Of a stretch of DNA of 38,837 nt, positions 24,922 to 37,064 are shown piece by piece. The first letter of the stretch is position 1. Every line of letters starts with the position of its first letter. The notes beneath the pieces are model-generated. The model had not been told where the DNA came from. It ran no database searches and saw nothing but the letters and a program-made list of their open reading frames with translations. The translations under genes were made by a program, and so were the position numbers. The stretch is taken from assembly GCA_028277445.1 (NCBI GenBank), contig JANQGG010000047.1:1-38837 (forward strand). Reading direction: 5' to 3'. Source of the stretch: Chloroherpetonaceae bacterium (GTDB lineage Bacteria; Bacteroidota; Chlorobiia; Chlorobiales; Chloroherpetonaceae).

Positions 24922-25344
24922 ATGGCAAAAAAAATAGCTGGTTATATTAAGCTTCAGATTCCTGCAGGGGGAGCTAATCCTGCGCCACCGGTTGGGCCTG
25001 CATTGGGTCAAAAAGGCGTCAATATAATGGAGTTTTGTAAACAATTTAATGCAAAAACTCAGTCGCAGGCAGGAATGATCATCCCTGTTGTGATTACTGT
25101 ATTTTCGGATAAGTCGTTTACCTTTATTACTAAAACCCCACCTGCTGCGGTGTTAATTTTAAAAGAAGCTAAGCTCGAAAAGGGTTCCGGTGAACCAAAT
25201 CGTAATAAGGTAGGAAAGTTGAGCTGGGATCAGGTTAAGCAAATTGCTGAGTTGAAAATGCAGGATTTGAATGCTAATGATGTTGATGCGGCTTCTCGTA
25301 TGATTGAAGGTACGGCAAGAAGTATGGGAGTAGTTGTAGAATAA
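24922..25344 (+). CDS. rplK: 50S ribosomal protein L11
   Basis: A 140-residue L11 with the hallmark [20 protein letters not shown] loop and the C-terminal RNA-binding domain ([13 protein letters not shown]). It forms the GTPase-associated centre with 23S rRNA. Length and ends are standard. Confidence 0.98.
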   Translation: MAKKIAGYIKLQIPAGGANPAPPVGPALGQKGVNIMEFCKQFNAKTQSQAGMIIPVVITVFSDKSFTFITKTPPAAVLILKEAKLEKGSGEPNRNKVGKLSWDQVKQIAELKMQDLNANDVDAASRMIEGTARSMGVVVE

Positions 25345-25366
25345 CCTTGGTTTGTTAATTGTGGGA

Positions 25367-25399
25367 GGCGCGGCATGATAGAGCATATTGTGCTGCGCC
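25367..25399 (+). promoter_or_regulatory. Hairpin in the rplK-rplA gap
   Basis: GGCGCGGCA (25367-25375) pairs with TGCTGCGCC (25391-25399) with one G-T pair around a 15-base loop, about 28 bases before the rplA ATG. It may be an RNA regulatory site such as an L1 target, a processing site, or a weak attenuator. The L1 consensus is not clear in it. Confidence 0.45.
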
Positions 25400-25427
25400 G
25401 TTTATTTACCACAAAATTGTTTTGATT

Positions 25428-26117
25428 ATGGCAGGAAAAAAAACAAAAGCGGCGCTGGCTCAATTAGACCGCTCTAAAGAATATGAGCTTAAAGAAGCCG
25501 TGGAAGTGTTGAAAAAAATCACGACCACAAATTTTGATGCTACTGTAGATGTAGCGATGCGATTAGGTGTTGATCCACGACATGCCGACCAGATTGTTCG
25601 TGGCACGGTTATGCTTCCTCATGGTCTGGGTAAAACATTACGTGTGCTTGTCATGTGTAAGGAAAATAAAGTTGATGAGGCCAAAGAGGCAGGCGCTGAC
25701 TATGTTGGATTAGCTGAGTATGTTGAAAAAATTCAGAATGGCTGGACGGATGTTGATGTTGTGATTGCCACACCCGATGTGATGGGTGAAGTTGGTAAAT
25801 TAGGTAAAATACTCGGCCCGCGCGGTTTGATGCCTAATCCAAAATCAGGTACGGTTACTATGGATGTGGCTAAGGCTGTCAATGAAGCAAAGGCTGGACG
25901 CATTGAGTTCAGGGTTGATAAAGCCGGAAATATGCATGCGCCAGTTGGTAAGATTTCATTTGATGATCAAAAATTAAGTGAAAACATCAAGGCGTTTATT
26001 GATGAAGTGGTTAAAGCAAAACCGTCGGCTGCTAAAGGTCAATATGTGCGAACAATTCATTTGTCTAGTACAATGTCGCCTAGTCTGAAGATTAGTAGAG
26101 ATGTGGCAACTATTTAA
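25428..26117 (+). CDS. rplA: 50S ribosomal protein L1
   Basis: A 229-residue L1 from ATG 25428, beginning [19 protein letters not shown]. Signature sequence includes [20 protein letters not shown] and [21 protein letters not shown]1 forms the stalk at the ribosomal E site and can repress its own mRNA. The open frame continues 23 codons upstream through the hairpin, but these are not family-like. Confidence 0.98.
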   Translation: MAGKKTKAALAQLDRSKEYELKEAVEVLKKITTTNFDATVDVAMRLGVDPRHADQIVRGTVMLPHGLGKTLRVLVMCKENKVDEAKEAGADYVGLAEYVEKIQNGWTDVDVVIATPDVMGEVGKLGKILGPRGLMPNPKSGTVTMDVAKAVNEAKAGRIEFRVDKAGNMHAPVGKISFDDQKLSENIKAFIDEVVKAKPSAAKGQYVRTIHLSSTMSPSLKISRDVATI

Positions 26118-26140
26118 AAGTTTAAACTGGAAAACAAGAT

Positions 26141-26662
26141 ATGCTCACACGAGAAAAAAAAGATAAAATCATTGAGACAGTAGCTGAGAAGTTAAATAAA
26201 TCACAAGGCGTCTACCTTACGGAGTTTCAGGGACTGAACGTGGATGAAATTTCTGAGCTAAGACGTCAGTTCAGGGCTGCTGGAATTGAATATAAAGTTG
26301 TTAAAAACACGCTCATTAAAAAAGCGCTGGAAAAAACCGAGATTTCCGATAAGCTATGTGAAGGATTAAAAAATACTACGGCAATCGCATTTGGATATGA
26401 TGATCCGATTGAGCCAGCGAAGGTGATCAAAAAGTATTCAAAGGATAATGAAAAGTTAAAGTTTAAAATTGCCTCGGTTGATGGGCAGGTTTTTGGCGCT
26501 GATCAATTAAGCGTGCTCTCTTCAATGTTGAGCAAAACTGAAAATATCGGTAAAGTGGCTGGTTCGATTAACAATGTTATTTCTAGCGTACCGGGAACAA
26601 TTAATGCGGTTATGCGAAACTTGGTATCGGCAATTGATCAGGTTGCTAAGCAGAAATCTTAA
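26141..26662 (+). CDS. rplJ: 50S ribosomal protein L10
   Basis: A 173-residue L10: LTREKKDKIIETVAEKLNKS, then GVYLTEFQGLNVDEISELRR and YKVVKNTLIKKALEKTEI. Its C-terminal helix holds the L7/L12 dimers. The gap after rplA is only 23 bases, leaving no room for the long L10 leader known in other bacteria. Confidence 0.98.
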   Translation: MLTREKKDKIIETVAEKLNKSQGVYLTEFQGLNVDEISELRRQFRAAGIEYKVVKNTLIKKALEKTEISDKLCEGLKNTTAIAFGYDDPIEPAKVIKKYSKDNEKLKFKIASVDGQVFGADQLSVLSSMLSKTENIGKVAGSINNVISSVPGTINAVMRNLVSAIDQVAKQKS

Positions 26663-26736
26663 TAAAATTTACGCACTCAATTCAAAGCTTCTAATTATTA
26701 TTTGAATTTTAAACGAAAAAAAGAGGAAAAACAGTA

Positions 26737-27120
26737 ATGGCTGATATTGAAAATCTAGTAGAGGAAATTGGTAAACTATCGCTTACTGAAGCTTCTGAGC
26801 TGGTTAAAGCCCTGGAAGATAAGTTTGGTGTTAGCGCTGCACCTGTTATGGCTGCTGGTGTAGCTATGCCCGGAGCTGCTGCCGGCGGGGAAGCTCCTGC
26901 TGAAGAAAAATCCGAGTTTGATGTAGTTCTAAAGTCATTTGGTTCAAGCAAAATCAATGTCATTAAAGTAGTTCGTGCAGCTACAGGTCTTGGGCTTAAA
27001 GAAGCCAAAGAAATGGTTGACGGCGCACCAAGCACCATTAAAGAAGCTGTTTCTAAAGAAGACGGTGAAAAGCTTGTTAAGGAATTACAAGACGCCGGTG
27101 CAGAAGCAGAAATTAAGTAA
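26737..27120 (+). CDS. rplL: 50S ribosomal protein L7/L12
   Basis: A 127-residue stalk protein: N-terminal dimerisation helices ([20 protein letters not shown]), an Ala/Gly-rich hinge ([18 protein letters not shown]) and the C-terminal factor-binding domain ([20 protein letters not shown]). Complete and standard. Confidence 0.98.
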   Translation: MADIENLVEEIGKLSLTEASELVKALEDKFGVSAAPVMAAGVAMPGAAAGGEAPAEEKSEFDVVLKSFGSSKINVIKVVRAATGLGLKEAKEMVDGAPSTIKEAVSKEDGEKLVKELQDAGAEAEIK

Positions 27121-27146
27121 CGCTTTAAGCCAAATTTGAAGGTGTT

Positions 27147-27186
27147 GGGCAAAGTGTCTGCAACTGTTGCAGGGGCTTTGTCCTTT
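27147..27186 (+). terminator. Attenuator-like hairpin between rplL and rpoB
   Basis: GGGCAAAG (27147-27154) pairs with CTTTGTCC (27176-27183, one G-T pair) and inside it CTGCAA pairs with TTGCAG; three T follow. In E. coli a partial terminator in the same gap lowers rpoBC expression relative to rplJL. The position and a 196-base gap fit the same role. Confidence 0.55.
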
Positions 27187-27316
27187 CACGTTTAGTGGTT
27201 ATGTGAATAAGTTACGTTATTATTGCTAGATTGTGAGAAAATAGTGCAATCGTGTTCCCAGTTGATAGTTAAAGAGATTTTGAAGTATTCACAATTGTTC
27301 AAAAAGTGAGGCTACC

Positions 27317-30300
27317 GTGAAAGCAGCTCAGAAGAAAAAATTACAACGCATTTCATTTGCTAAGATCCCCAAATTCGTTGAACCTCCAGATTTATTAAAA
27401 GTACAACTGGATTCATACCGATATTTTTTGCAAGATGATGCGCCGCCAAATGAACGCAAAGACCAAGGGCTAGAAAGGGTCTTGCGAAACACATTTCCGA
27501 TTACGGATACTCGGGGATTGTATTTATTAGAGTATAGCTATTATACACTCGATAAACCGAAGTATACCGTTCAGGAATGTATCGAGCGGGGTCTTACCTA
27601 CGATGTGTCGTTAAAAGCTTGGCTCAAATTATCCTATAAAGATGAACCTGATGAAAACGACTGGAAAGAAACGATAGAACAAGAAGTCTATTTGGGTAAA
27701 ATCCCATATATGACCGAACGGGGTACATTTATCATTAATGGCGCTGAGCGAGTCATCGTTGCGCAATTGCATCGTTCTCCGGGTGTTGTGTTTAGTGAGG
27801 CAACACACCCGAATGGAAAAAAAATGTACTCGGCTAAAATTGTTCCTCTAAGAGGATCATGGATAGAATTTCAGACCGATATTAACAATCAGCTGTTTGT
27901 TTATATCGATCAAAAGAAAAAGTTTTTGGCCACATCACTATTAAGAGCGGTAGGCTTCACGCGTGATGAGGACATTCTAAATTTATTCGATCTTATTGAA
28001 GAGCTTAAGGTTGAAAAGAATAGTGAGAATGAGCATCTCATCGGACGGTATTTGGCGTCTGATATCATAGATATGGCAACCGGTGAAGTGATTAGCGCAC
28101 GAACCGTTATCGGTGAAGATGAAGTTCAAAAGATTTTGGATTCCGGCGTTTCCAGCATTAAAGTAAGTAAGTCGGAAAAAACAGTTGGCGTAGAAGGCCG
28201 TCATGCCAGCAGGAAAAAAACAAACCTGGATCTAAGCGTTATTACCACAACATTAATCCGTGATAAATCAACAACAGAAGAAGAAGCCCTGGAAATGATT
28301 TATCAGGAACTAAGAGCAAATGAAGCCCCTGATATTGAATCGGCTCGCGGTCTTCTTGAGCGAACGTTTTTTAATCTAAAAAAATATGATTTAGGTGAAG
28401 TTGGTCGTTATAGGCTTAATAAAAAGCTGGTTAACGAAATAAAGGAGTTCAGGGAATATGCGGCAAATGATGCTTCGTTAAAACCACTCATTAAAGATAT
28501 TGAAGATAGAATTCTTCGCTTGGTATATGAGGGTGATGAAGAAGCCATTGAAGGTAAAGAGCTCGATGAAGATGTTACGGTTTTAACCCATTATGACATT
28601 ATTGCCATCATTCAGTATTTAATCAAGCTGGTAAATAGCAGAACAGAGGTTGATGATGTAGACCACTTGGCGAACAGGCGTGTCAGAACGGTTGGCGAGC
28701 AGCTATCGGCCCAGTTTTTAGTTGGGCTGGCTCGTATGTCCAAAAACGTTAAAGAAAAACTTAATGCCCGCGATGCTGAAAAGATCACCCCATCTGATCT
28801 GGTAAATGCCAGAACGGTTTCAAGTGTGATTGCAAGTTTTTTTGCAACCAGTCAGCTTTCACAGTTTATGGATCAAACCAATCCCTTGGCTGAACTGACC
28901 AACAAACGACGCGTATCGGCGTTAGGCCCGGGTGGTTTGACCCGTGAACGTGCCGGGTTTGAAGTGCGCGACGTTCACTATACGCACTATGGACGTCTAT
29001 GCCCGATTGAAACACCGGAAGGCCCTAACATTGGTTTGATTTCATCGTTCTGCTTATTTGCCGAAGTCAACAATAAAGGCTTTATAGAAACGCCTTATCG
29101 TCAGGTAAAAGAAGGTGAAGTTAGTGATGAGGTCATGTATTTGTCGGCTGAAGATGAAGAAAACCGAGTTACCGTGCCGGTAAATGTTCAGTTGGATGAC
29201 AAACGAAAAATTATGGCTGAAACGGTTCAAGCCCGCCGAAAAGGCGACTATCCGGTAGTCGAAGCCGACGAAGTCGATTATATGGATGTTGCGCCAAACC
29301 AAATTGTAAGCGCGGCAGCTTCGTTGATTCCGTTTTTGGAGCATGATGATGCGAACCGTGCGTTGATGGGCTCAAACATGCAACGCCAGGCCGTACCGCT
29401 TTTAATTTCTGATTCACCATATGTTGGTACGGGTTTGGAAGAAAAAGTGGCCAGGGATTCACGTACGATTATTGTTGCTGAAGGAAATGGCGTTATTGAA
29501 TATGTCAGCGCTGATGAAGTAAAAGTCAGGTATGACAAAAAAATTGAATCCGATGATAATGAAATAGAAGGATCGTTGCTTGATACCGAAGAAACCATCA
29601 AGTCTTACTCATTGATGAAGTTTAATCGCTCCAACCAAGATACCTGCATCAATCAAAAACCAGTGGTTTCCAAAGGACAGCGGCTGAAAAAAGGCGATGT
29701 TTTGGTCGATGGATCATCCACTGAATTTGGTGAATTGGCTTTAGGTAAGAATGTGTTGGTTGCCTTTATGCCTTGGCGCGGATACAACTTTGAAGATGCG
29801 ATTGTACTCAGTGAAAGGCTTGTTTATGATGATGTCTTCACATCGATTCACATTCATGAGTTTGAAGCCACAGTTAGAGATACCAAACGCGGTGAAGAGC
29901 AGTTTACGCGCGATATTTATAATGTCAGCGAAGAAGCACTTCGCCATTTGGATGAAAACGGTATCATTCGTTGTGGCGCTGAAGTTAAAGAAAAAGATAT
30001 TTTAATTGGAAAAATCACCCCGAAAGGTGAAACCGATCCTACTCCGGAAGAAAAGCTACTGCGCGCTATTTTTGGTGAAAAATCCAGCGATGTAAAAGAT
30101 GCTTCTCTCCATGTGCCTCCGGGTATGAAGGGTGTGGTTATAAAAACAAAGCTGTTTAGCCGCAAGAAAAAGCTCAATGATGATATTAAAATCAAGGTTG
30201 AAAATCTTGAAAAAGACCATGCCCGAAAAGAAGTGGAATTGAAAAATAAATTCTTGACCCGCATGGAACATTATTTGGGCGGTAAAACATCCAAAGGGGT

Positions 30301-31285
30301 TAAAAATCAAAACGGTGATATTGAGGTAAAAGAAGGTGTGGTTTTTGATCGCAATGTTCTGGAAAAATTTGTTCCAACAAACAAAGTGGAAAAAATTGAT
30401 ACGGAACATGGATTTGTGGATGTTCAAAAAACCAATTCAATTGTTCGTCGCTTGATCAGCGAGTATCGAATTCGTATGAAGTCGCTTCAGGATGAGTTTG
30501 AAAACGAACGATATAAACTCAATATTGGTGATGAACTCCAACCCGGTATTGAAGAGCTGGCTAAAGTTTATCTTGCCCAAAAGCGAAAAATTCAGGTTGG
30601 CGATAAAATGGCTGGCCGTCATGGCAATAAAGGCGTGGTTGGTAAAATTGTACCGATTGAAGATATGCCGTTTATGGCAGACGGAACATCTGTGGATATT
30701 ATCTTGAATCCGTTAGGCGTACCTAGCCGTATGAATATCGGACAGCTCTTTGAAACATCGTTAGGTTGGGCAGCTTCGAAATTGGGTGTGAAATTTGCGA
30801 CGCCAATTTTTGACGGCGCTTCTTATATTGATGTGCAAAACAAACTCAAAGAAGCCGGATTGCCTGCTCATGGTAAAATTCGCCTTTATGACGGACGTAC
30901 TGGTGAGCCGTTTGATGATGAAGTTATGGTCGGTTACATTTACATGATGAAATTAAGTCATTTGGTTGATGATAAAATTCATGCCCGTTCAACCGGACCA
31001 TACTCATTGATCACACAACAGCCGTTAGGTGGTAAGGCACAGTTTGGCGGTCAGCGGTTTGGGGAAATGGAAGTCTGGGCTCTTGAAGCCTACGGCGCTT
31101 CACATATTCTTCAAGAAGTTTTGACCGTAAAATCCGATGATGTTTCAGGTCGAACGCGTTCTTACGAGGCGATTGTTAAGGGTCAAAACTTACCAGAACC
31201 TAACGTCCCTGAATCGTTTAATGTGTTGATTCGTGAATTGCAAGGACTTGGTCTTGAGTTAAGAATTGATGATAAAGTTCCTTGA
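27317..31285 (+). CDS. rpoB: RNA polymerase subunit beta
   Basis: A 1322-residue beta subunit starting at GTG 27317, preceded by GAGG. The rifampicin region reads [20 protein letters not shown], then [20 protein letters not shown] and [14 protein letters not shown]. Late conserved blocks include [14 protein letters not shown]-type [20 protein letters not shown] and [20 protein letters not shown]. The residue aligned with E. coli His526 is Asn (codon 529). It is followed by rpoC after 70 bases, in the conserved rplJL-rpoBC order. Confidence 0.99.
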   Translation: MKAAQKKKLQRISFAKIPKFVEPPDLLKVQLDSYRYFLQDDAPPNERKDQGLERVLRNTFPITDTRGLYLLEYSYYTLDKPKYTVQECIERGLTYDVSLKAWLKLSYKDEPDENDWKETIEQEVYLGKIPYMTERGTFIINGAERVIVAQLHRSPGVVFSEATHPNGKKMYSAKIVPLRGSWIEFQTDINNQLFVYIDQKKKFLATSLLRAVGFTRDEDILNLFDLIEELKVEKNSENEHLIGRYLASDIIDMATGEVISARTVIGEDEVQKILDSGVSSIKVSKSEKTVGVEGRHASRKKTNLDLSVITTTLIRDKSTTEEEALEMIYQELRANEAPDIESARGLLERTFFNLKKYDLGEVGRYRLNKKLVNEIKEFREYAANDASLKPLIKDIEDRILRLVYEGDEEAIEGKELDEDVTVLTHYDIIAIIQYLIKLVNSRTEVDDVDHLANRRVRTVGEQLSAQFLVGLARMSKNVKEKLNARDAEKITPSDLVNARTVSSVIASFFATSQLSQFMDQTNPLAELTNKRRVSALGPGGLTRERAGFEVRDVHYTHYGRLCPIETPEGPNIGLISSFCLFAEVNNKGFIETPYRQVKEGEVSDEVMYLSAEDEENRVTVPVNVQLDDKRKIMAETVQARRKGDYPVVEADEVDYMDVAPNQIVSAAASLIPFLEHDDANRALMGSNMQRQAVPLLISDSPYVGTGLEEKVARDSRTIIVAEGNGVIEYVSADEVKVRYDKKIESDDNEIEGSLLDTEETIKSYSLMKFNRSNQDTCINQKPVVSKGQRLKKGDVLVDGSSTEFGELALGKNVLVAFMPWRGYNFEDAIVLSERLVYDDVFTSIHIHEFEATVRDTKRGEEQFTRDIYNVSEEALRHLDENGIIRCGAEVKEKDILIGKITPKGETDPTPEEKLLRAIFGEKSSDVKDASLHVPPGMKGVVIKTKLFSRKKKLNDDIKIKVENLEKDHARKEVELKNKFLTRMEHYLGGKTSKGVKNQNGDIEVKEGVVFDRNVLEKFVPTNKVEKIDTEHGFVDVQKTNSIVRRLISEYRIRMKSLQDEFENERYKLNIGDELQPGIEELAKVYLAQKRKIQVGDKMAGRHGNKGVVGKIVPIEDMPFMADGTSVDIILNPLGVPSRMNIGQLFETSLGWAASKLGVKFATPIFDGASYIDVQNKLKEAGLPAHGKIRLYDGRTGEPFDDEVMVGYIYMMKLSHLVDDKIHARSTGPYSLITQQPLGGKAQFGGQRFGEMEVWALEAYGASHILQEVLTVKSDDVSGRTRSYEAIVKGQNLPEPNVPESFNVLIRELQGLGLELRIDDKVP

Positions 31286-31355
31286 TCGATAATAATTACT
31301 GCTTACTAGTTTTGATGAAATTTCGTTTTAACAATTGTTGAAAAGGAGCCTGAAT

Positions 31356-34300
31356 ATGGCATTTGCATTTGGAGCATCTCCCTATAAAAGAGAATTCAAT
31401 AAGATAAAGATAAGTATAGCCTCGCCGGAAAGTATTCTGGCCAGATCGCGCGGTGAAGTTCTTAAGCCCGAAACCATTAACTACAGAACTTATAAACCGG
31501 AACGCGATGGCTTAATGTGTGAAAAAATCTTTGGCCCGACCAAAGATTGGGAATGTTATTGCGGAAAATACAAAAGGGTTCGTTACAAAGGGATTATTTG
31601 TGACAGGTGCGGTGTTGAAGTGACCACAAAAAGCGTTCGCCGCGAACGTATGGGTCATATCTCGCTTGCGGTGCCTGTGGTGCATACGTGGTTTTTTAGA
31701 TCGGTGCCAAGTAAAATCGGCGCTTTGCTTGATCTCTCTACCAAAGAACTTGAGCGCATTATTTATTATGAAGTTTATGTGGTGATCAATCCCGGCGAAC
31801 CCGGTGACAAGCAAGGGTTGAAGATGCTCGACAGGCTCACTGAAGAGCAATACTACCAGATCATTACCGAGTATGAAGATAATCAGGATTTGGATGATGA
31901 CGATTCGAACAAGTTCGTTGCTAAAATGGGTGGTGAGGCCATAAAAGCGTTGCTTAAATCATTGAACCTGAACCAAATTGCAAAAGAACTTCGCGTTATA
32001 ATTCGGGATACACAATCCGAACAAAAGCGCGCAGATGCTTTAAAACGATTGAAGGTCGTTGAAGCATTTCGAAAGAGTTACGAGCCTATTCAAAAAGATT
32101 CAAAGCAAAAGGATGAATTTTCGTTAGAACCACCCGAACCGTATCGCTACGAAGGTAACAAGCCTGAATATATGGTTATGGATGTTGTTCCGATTATTCC
32201 ACCCGAGCTAAGACCTTTGGTGCCTTTGGAGGGTGGGCGGTTTGCAACGTCCGACTTGAACGATCTTTATCGACGTGTGATCATTCGCAACAACCGATTG
32301 AAGAAATTGCTGGATATCAAAGCGCCTGAAGTTATTCTGAGAAATGAAAAGCGAATGCTCCAGGAATCTGTTGATGCGCTGTTTGATAATTCCAAAAAAG
32401 CAAATGCGGTTAAATCCGGCGATTCCAATCGTGCGTTAAAATCGTTATCCGATTCGTTAAAAGGAAAACAAGGCCGTTTCAGGCAAAACCTTCTCGGAAA
32501 ACGCGTGGATTATTCCGGTCGATCGGTTATTGTTGTAGGCCCTGAGTTAAAATTGCATCAGTGTGGATTGCCGAAGCATATGGCTATCGAGCTCTTCCAA
32601 CCGTTTGTAATTCGCCGTTTGGTAGAACGCGGATTTGCCAAATCAGTGAAATCAGCAAAAAAATTAATAGATCGTAAAGATCCGGCAATCTGGGATGTTC
32701 TGGAGAAAGTCATCGATGGTCACCCGGTAATGCTGAACCGTGCGCCAACATTGCACCGATTAGGTATTCAGGCATTCCAGCCGACGTTAGTGGAAGGTAA
32801 GGCTATTCATCTGCATCCACTCGTTTGTACCGCGTTTAATGCTGACTTTGATGGCGATCAGATGGCGGTACATGTCCCGCTTTCCCAAGAAGCTCAAATG
32901 GAAGCGGCTATGTTGATGCTTTCTGCCCACAATTTAATTCTGCCTCAATCGGGTCGTCCCGTAACTGTACCTTCTCAAGATATGGTATTGGGGGTTTATT
33001 ACTTGACGAAAGCTAAAGATAACGAAAAAGGCGAAGGAACGGTCTTCTATGGTATGGAGGATGTGATCATTGCGTTTAACGAGGAGCAGGTGGGGCTTCA
33101 TGCAAAGATATTCATCAAGTATGATGAGCCGCGCGAGGAAAAGCAAGATGTATTAAGGTATTTGGATGTTATTCCTGATGATCAGGCAGATAAAAAAGCG
33201 TGGATGAAAGCGCAGTTAGAACAGAAAAAATATATTGCCACAACCGTTGGACGGGTAATATTTAATGAGGTAATGCCTGAAGGTATCAAGTTTATCAATA
33301 AAGTACTCGACAAAAAGACCTCAAAAGAAATCATTGCTTATGTCATTCATCATGTGGGTAACACCGTAGCAACACAATTCCTGGATGATGTAAAACAGAT
33401 CGGTTTCTATTTTGCCATGAAAGGTGGTTTATCAATTGCACTTTCTGATGCCGTTGTTAGCGAAACCAAAAAGAAGTTTATCAAGGATGCTACCAAAGAG
33501 AATAATAAGATCATCAAGGAATACAACAGTGGTACGCTAACTGAAAATGAAAAGTACAACAAGGTTGTAGATGTATGGCAAAAAGTAACCAACATTGTCG
33601 CTGAAGAATCCTATCAGTCGCTGAAGAATGATCGTACAGGGTATAATCCTCTGTTTATGATGTTAGATTCCGGCGCACGAGGTTCTCGTGAGCAGGTTAA
33701 GCAGTTAATTGGAATGAAAGGATTAATTTCGCGACCTCAAAAGTCTATGTCGGGTCAACCGGGTGAAATTATTGAAAATCCGATTATCTCTAATTTAAGA
33801 GAAGGTTTAACGGTATTGGAATACTTCATTTCAACTCACGGTGCTCGTAAAGGCTTGTCCGATACATCACTGAAAACTGCCGATGCCGGCTATTTGACGC
33901 GTCGTTTGCACGATGTGGCACAGGATGTTATCGTAACGGAAAAAGACTGTGGAACAGCATTGGGCTTACACATCAGACGAGAAATCGAAGAGGAATCGGG
34001 CAGTAAGATTAAATTCCATGAGAAACTTCGTGGAAGAGTTGCCCTGCGTAATATTGTGGATTCTGTAAATGATAAAGTGCTTGTAGAAGCCGGCCAGATG
34101 ATTTTGGATGATCAGGTTGAAGAAATTAAAAACAATCCTGGAGTTGTAGAAGCTGACATTCGCTCGGTACTCACATGTGAAACAACGCGAGGTATTTGTT
34201 CAAAATGTTATGGAACAAACCTGGCTTCGGGACGACCGGTTGAAATGGGCGAATCGGTTGGCGTTATTGCTGCTCAGTCAATCGGAGAACCGGGAACGCA

Positions 34301-35849
34301 GCTTACGTTGAGAACATTCCACCAAGGCGGAACGGCCCAGGGCGGCGTTTCCGAAACTGAAATCAGGGCAGTTTATGACGGTCAGATTGAATTCGATAAC
34401 ATCCATTATGTGAATTATTCATGGATCAATCCGGAAGATGGCACTGAAGAAGTACAAAAAGTTGTCACACGTAAAAACGGTATGCTTCATATCGTTGATC
34501 CGGCTACGGGAAAAATTCTTAAAAAGCATTATGTGCCTTATGGCTCAAGGTTGTCATGCGAAGATGGTATGGAGATTGCTAAAGAGCAATTGCTTTTCAG
34601 CATTGAGCCAAACAACACACCGATTCTTGCCGAGAGAGATGGTTATGTAAAATATGTTGATATTGAACGAGGCGTCACTTACAAAGAAGAAAGTGATCCA
34701 CAGACCGGTCACGTGCAACGTGTGATTATTAACTGGAGAAGCCGAATTAAGAATTTAGATATTCGAGAGCCGAGATTGCAACTGGTGTCTGAAGATGGCG
34801 AAGTGTATGCCTCTTATCCGGTGCCAATTAAAGCAAATCTCCTGGTGAATGATGGAGAACAGGTCAAAGCCGGTGAATTTTTAGCTAAAGTACCGAGAGA
34901 TTTATCTCGCATGGGTGGTGATATTACGGCAGGTCTGCCTCGTGTAACTGAATTGTTTGAAGCACGAAATCCAACTGATCCGGCAGTGGTTACAGAAATT
35001 GACGGTTTGGTTAGCTTTGGAAACCAACGCAGAAATAACAAAGAGATTAAAGTTACCAATGAATTCGCCCAGGAAAAAATCTATCTTGTACCAATCGGTA
35101 AACACATTTTAGTTAATGAAGGCGATGAAGTGCAGGCCGGCACGGCCATTACCGATGGTGCAATTTCACCGCAGGATATTCTGCGAATTCAAGGTCCGAA
35201 TGCTGTACAGCAATATTTGGTAAATGAAATTCAAAAAGTTTACCAGATTAATGCGGGTGTTGAAATTAATGACAAACACCTTGAAGTAATTGTTAGGCAA
35301 ATGCTTCAAAAAGTTCAGGTTCAGGATCCGGGCGATACGGTGTTACTGCCAAATGATCTTGTAGATCGGATATATTTCAAACAGATCAACTCAGAAATGG
35401 CCGGTATGGCTAGGGTGACTGAAAAAGGCGATGCACCTGCTAAAATTCAAGAAGGTGAACTTTATCAGGTTGATGAGATTAAAAAGCTTAACCGTGAGCT
35501 AAGAAAGAATTCCAAAACTTTGATTGGTTTTGAATCTGCTGTGCAGGCAACGTCTCGACCCGTACTTTTGGGTATAACCAGCGCTGCGCTTCAAACCGAA
35601 AGCTTTATTTCAGCAGCATCGTTCCAGGAAACAACCAAAGTCTTAACTGACGCTGCTGTAGAGGGTAAGATTGATAGTCTTTTGGGATTAAAAGAAAATG
35701 TGATTGTTGGTAAATTAATTCCAGCCGGTACAGGTCTCAGAAAATACCGTAATCTTCGAATTGAAATGAAAACGCTGGAAGAACAAACCGATCAATCTGA
35801 TTTGGATTCTCAAACCAAAGATCAAGAGTTATTAATGGGAGAATCCTAA
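31356..35849 (+). CDS. rpoC: RNA polymerase subunit beta'
   Basis: A 1497-residue beta' subunit. The first zinc site is [20 protein letters not shown] (about residues 67-86), the catalytic Mg-binding motif [10 protein letters not shown] is near 495, and the second zinc cluster [20 protein letters not shown] near 940. The bridge/trigger region [20 protein letters not shown] is intact. ATG 31356 is chosen because AAAGGAG lies seven bases upstream; a longer frame from 31335 adds seven non-conserved residues. Last gene of the operon. Confidence 0.99.
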   Translation: MAFAFGASPYKREFNKIKISIASPESILARSRGEVLKPETINYRTYKPERDGLMCEKIFGPTKDWECYCGKYKRVRYKGIICDRCGVEVTTKSVRRERMGHISLAVPVVHTWFFRSVPSKIGALLDLSTKELERIIYYEVYVVINPGEPGDKQGLKMLDRLTEEQYYQIITEYEDNQDLDDDDSNKFVAKMGGEAIKALLKSLNLNQIAKELRVIIRDTQSEQKRADALKRLKVVEAFRKSYEPIQKDSKQKDEFSLEPPEPYRYEGNKPEYMVMDVVPIIPPELRPLVPLEGGRFATSDLNDLYRRVIIRNNRLKKLLDIKAPEVILRNEKRMLQESVDALFDNSKKANAVKSGDSNRALKSLSDSLKGKQGRFRQNLLGKRVDYSGRSVIVVGPELKLHQCGLPKHMAIELFQPFVIRRLVERGFAKSVKSAKKLIDRKDPAIWDVLEKVIDGHPVMLNRAPTLHRLGIQAFQPTLVEGKAIHLHPLVCTAFNADFDGDQMAVHVPLSQEAQMEAAMLMLSAHNLILPQSGRPVTVPSQDMVLGVYYLTKAKDNEKGEGTVFYGMEDVIIAFNEEQVGLHAKIFIKYDEPREEKQDVLRYLDVIPDDQADKKAWMKAQLEQKKYIATTVGRVIFNEVMPEGIKFINKVLDKKTSKEIIAYVIHHVGNTVATQFLDDVKQIGFYFAMKGGLSIALSDAVVSETKKKFIKDATKENNKIIKEYNSGTLTENEKYNKVVDVWQKVTNIVAEESYQSLKNDRTGYNPLFMMLDSGARGSREQVKQLIGMKGLISRPQKSMSGQPGEIIENPIISNLREGLTVLEYFISTHGARKGLSDTSLKTADAGYLTRRLHDVAQDVIVTEKDCGTALGLHIRREIEEESGSKIKFHEKLRGRVALRNIVDSVNDKVLVEAGQMILDDQVEEIKNNPGVVEADIRSVLTCETTRGICSKCYGTNLASGRPVEMGESVGVIAAQSIGEPGTQLTLRTFHQGGTAQGGVSETEIRAVYDGQIEFDNIHYVNYSWINPEDGTEEVQKVVTRKNGMLHIVDPATGKILKKHYVPYGSRLSCEDGMEIAKEQLLFSIEPNNTPILAERDGYVKYVDIERGVTYKEESDPQTGHVQRVIINWRSRIKNLDIREPRLQLVSEDGEVYASYPVPIKANLLVNDGEQVKAGEFLAKVPRDLSRMGGDITAGLPRVTELFEARNPTDPAVVTEIDGLVSFGNQRRNNKEIKVTNEFAQEKIYLVPIGKHILVNEGDEVQAGTAITDGAISPQDILRIQGPNAVQQYLVNEIQKVYQINAGVEINDKHLEVIVRQMLQKVQVQDPGDTVLLPNDLVDRIYFKQINSEMAGMARVTEKGDAPAKIQEGELYQVDEIKKLNRELRKNSKTLIGFESAVQATSRPVLLGITSAALQTESFISAASFQETTKVLTDAAVEGKIDSLLGLKENVIVGKLIPAGTGLRKYRNLRIEMKTLEEQTDQSDLDSQTKDQELLMGES

Positions 35850-35868
35850 ACAATCAATTTTTACAAAA

Positions 35869-35903
35869 TAACAAAGCGCCTGAAAGGGCGCTTTGTTTGT
35901 TTA
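35869..35903 (+). terminator. Intrinsic terminator after rpoC
   Basis: ACAAAGCGCC (35871-35880) and GGCGCTTTGT (35887-35896) form a ten-base-pair stem with a six-base loop and T-rich tail, 20 bases after the rpoC stop. Confidence 0.88.
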
Positions 35904-36005
35904 CCGACATTTTGGAAATCGCTTGATATACCATTTCACATTTATCAATATTTTCGAGACATTGAAACGTCATAAATTTGTAAATAACTCTCAAAATACA
36001 TTGGT

Positions 36006-37064
36006 GTGAACGATTACAGCCAGCGCAGCTACCTTTCGGCCATTGAAGCGGCTAAATTTCTTAAAATGCCCGTATCAAAACTGCATCGATTGGCTAATGA
36101 GCGCCAAATTGACTTTATGGTTTCAGGTAGCGGTCAAATGCGTTTTTCCTTATCAATTTTGAAAGATTATGCAATAACTCTCAAAGAGGATCTGTTGGAA
36201 AAACCTCAAAACTCAATTTCACGGGAAAATTCAATTGTATTGGATGGCACCGTGCAAACCATTATTGCATCGAGTTCAACATCAATGAAAGAGTTGGAGG
36301 ATGAATCCGTGCATTTAATGGTAACTTCACCGCCATATTTTAATGCAAAAATGTATTCACGCGATTTTATCGAAGGTAATCTGGGTGATATACACAATGT
36401 GGATGATTGGTTTGAGCAAATTTCAAAAGTATGGCAAGAAACGTTTCGCGTGTTGCAGGCCGGAAGAAAAATGTTTATCAACATTATGAATTTACCAATT
36501 CGCCAAGAAGGTGGTGGTTTTCGAACATTAAATTTAGTGGGTAGAACGATAGATGTTTGTCAATCCATCGGATTTATCTTTAAGCGAGATATCGTTTGGC
36601 ATAAAACCAATGGCGTTAGGGCTCATTTTGGAACATACCCATATCCGGGTGGAATTTTAATTAACAACATGCATGAATTTATCCTGGAATTTGATAAGCC
36701 TGCAAAAAAGACGAACATTAGCAAATACAAACATTTAACAGAGGCTCAAAAAGAGGCTTCAAAACTAGATAAAGCGTTTTGGCTTAAAATAAAAAACACG
36801 GATGTCTGGCAGTTTGCGCCTCAAGGCAGTGGCGACAGAAGATCTCACATTGCGCCTTTCCCGCTGGAACTTCCTTATCGATTGATCAAGGCCTTCAGTT
36901 ATGTCGGTGAAACCGTGCTCGATCCATTTTTGGGGTCGGGTACAACATGCATGGCAGCGGCACAATTAAAACGTCAAGGTGTCGGATATGAAATCAATCC
37001 TGAAATTGCCAGAGAGGCATTAGATGCGTTAAAAAAGTATAATGAAGGCTCTAATAGCCCATAA
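36006..37064 (+). CDS. Beta-class DNA methyltransferase with N-terminal excisionase-like HTH
   Basis: A 352-residue protein from GTG 36006. Residues 8-57 look like an excisionase/MerR-type helix-turn-helix: YLSAIEAAKFLKMPVSKLHR, then LANERQIDF and a wing ending SLSILKDY. Residues 75-345 are an amino-methyltransferase in beta order: catalytic motif IV TSPPY (107-111) precedes HIAPFP (281-286) and the AdoMet-binding DPFLGSGTT (306-314). TSPPY can serve N4-cytosine or N6-adenine methylation. No restriction endonuclease gene is adjacent, so it appears solitary. The start lacks a clear ribosome site. Recognition sequence unknown. Confidence 0.9.
   Translation: MNDYSQRSYLSAIEAAKFLKMPVSKLHRLANERQIDFMVSGSGQMRFSLSILKDYAITLKEDLLEKPQNSISRENSIVLDGTVQTIIASSSTSMKELEDESVHLMVTSPPYFNAKMYSRDFIEGNLGDIHNVDDWFEQISKVWQETFRVLQAGRKMFINIMNLPIRQEGGGFRTLNLVGRTIDVCQSIGFIFKRDIVWHKTNGVRAHFGTYPYPGGILINNMHEFILEFDKPAKKTNISKYKHLTEAQKEASKLDKAFWLKIKNTDVWQFAPQGSGDRRSHIAPFPLELPYRLIKAFSYVGETVLDPFLGSGTTCMAAAQLKRQGVGYEINPEIAREALDALKKYNEGSNSP

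Noticed and set aside
25359-25427. 23-codon upstream extension of rplA
   Set aside because: It overlies a hairpin and does not resemble the L1 N-terminus.
26709-27152. 147-codon minus-strand frame opposite rplL
   Set aside because: Shadow of the Ala/Glu-rich rplL codons; low-complexity Ser/Ala product.
29278-30427. Several minus-strand frames of 107-123 codons opposite rpoB
   Set aside because: Antisense shadows of a highly conserved gene, with no motifs of their own.
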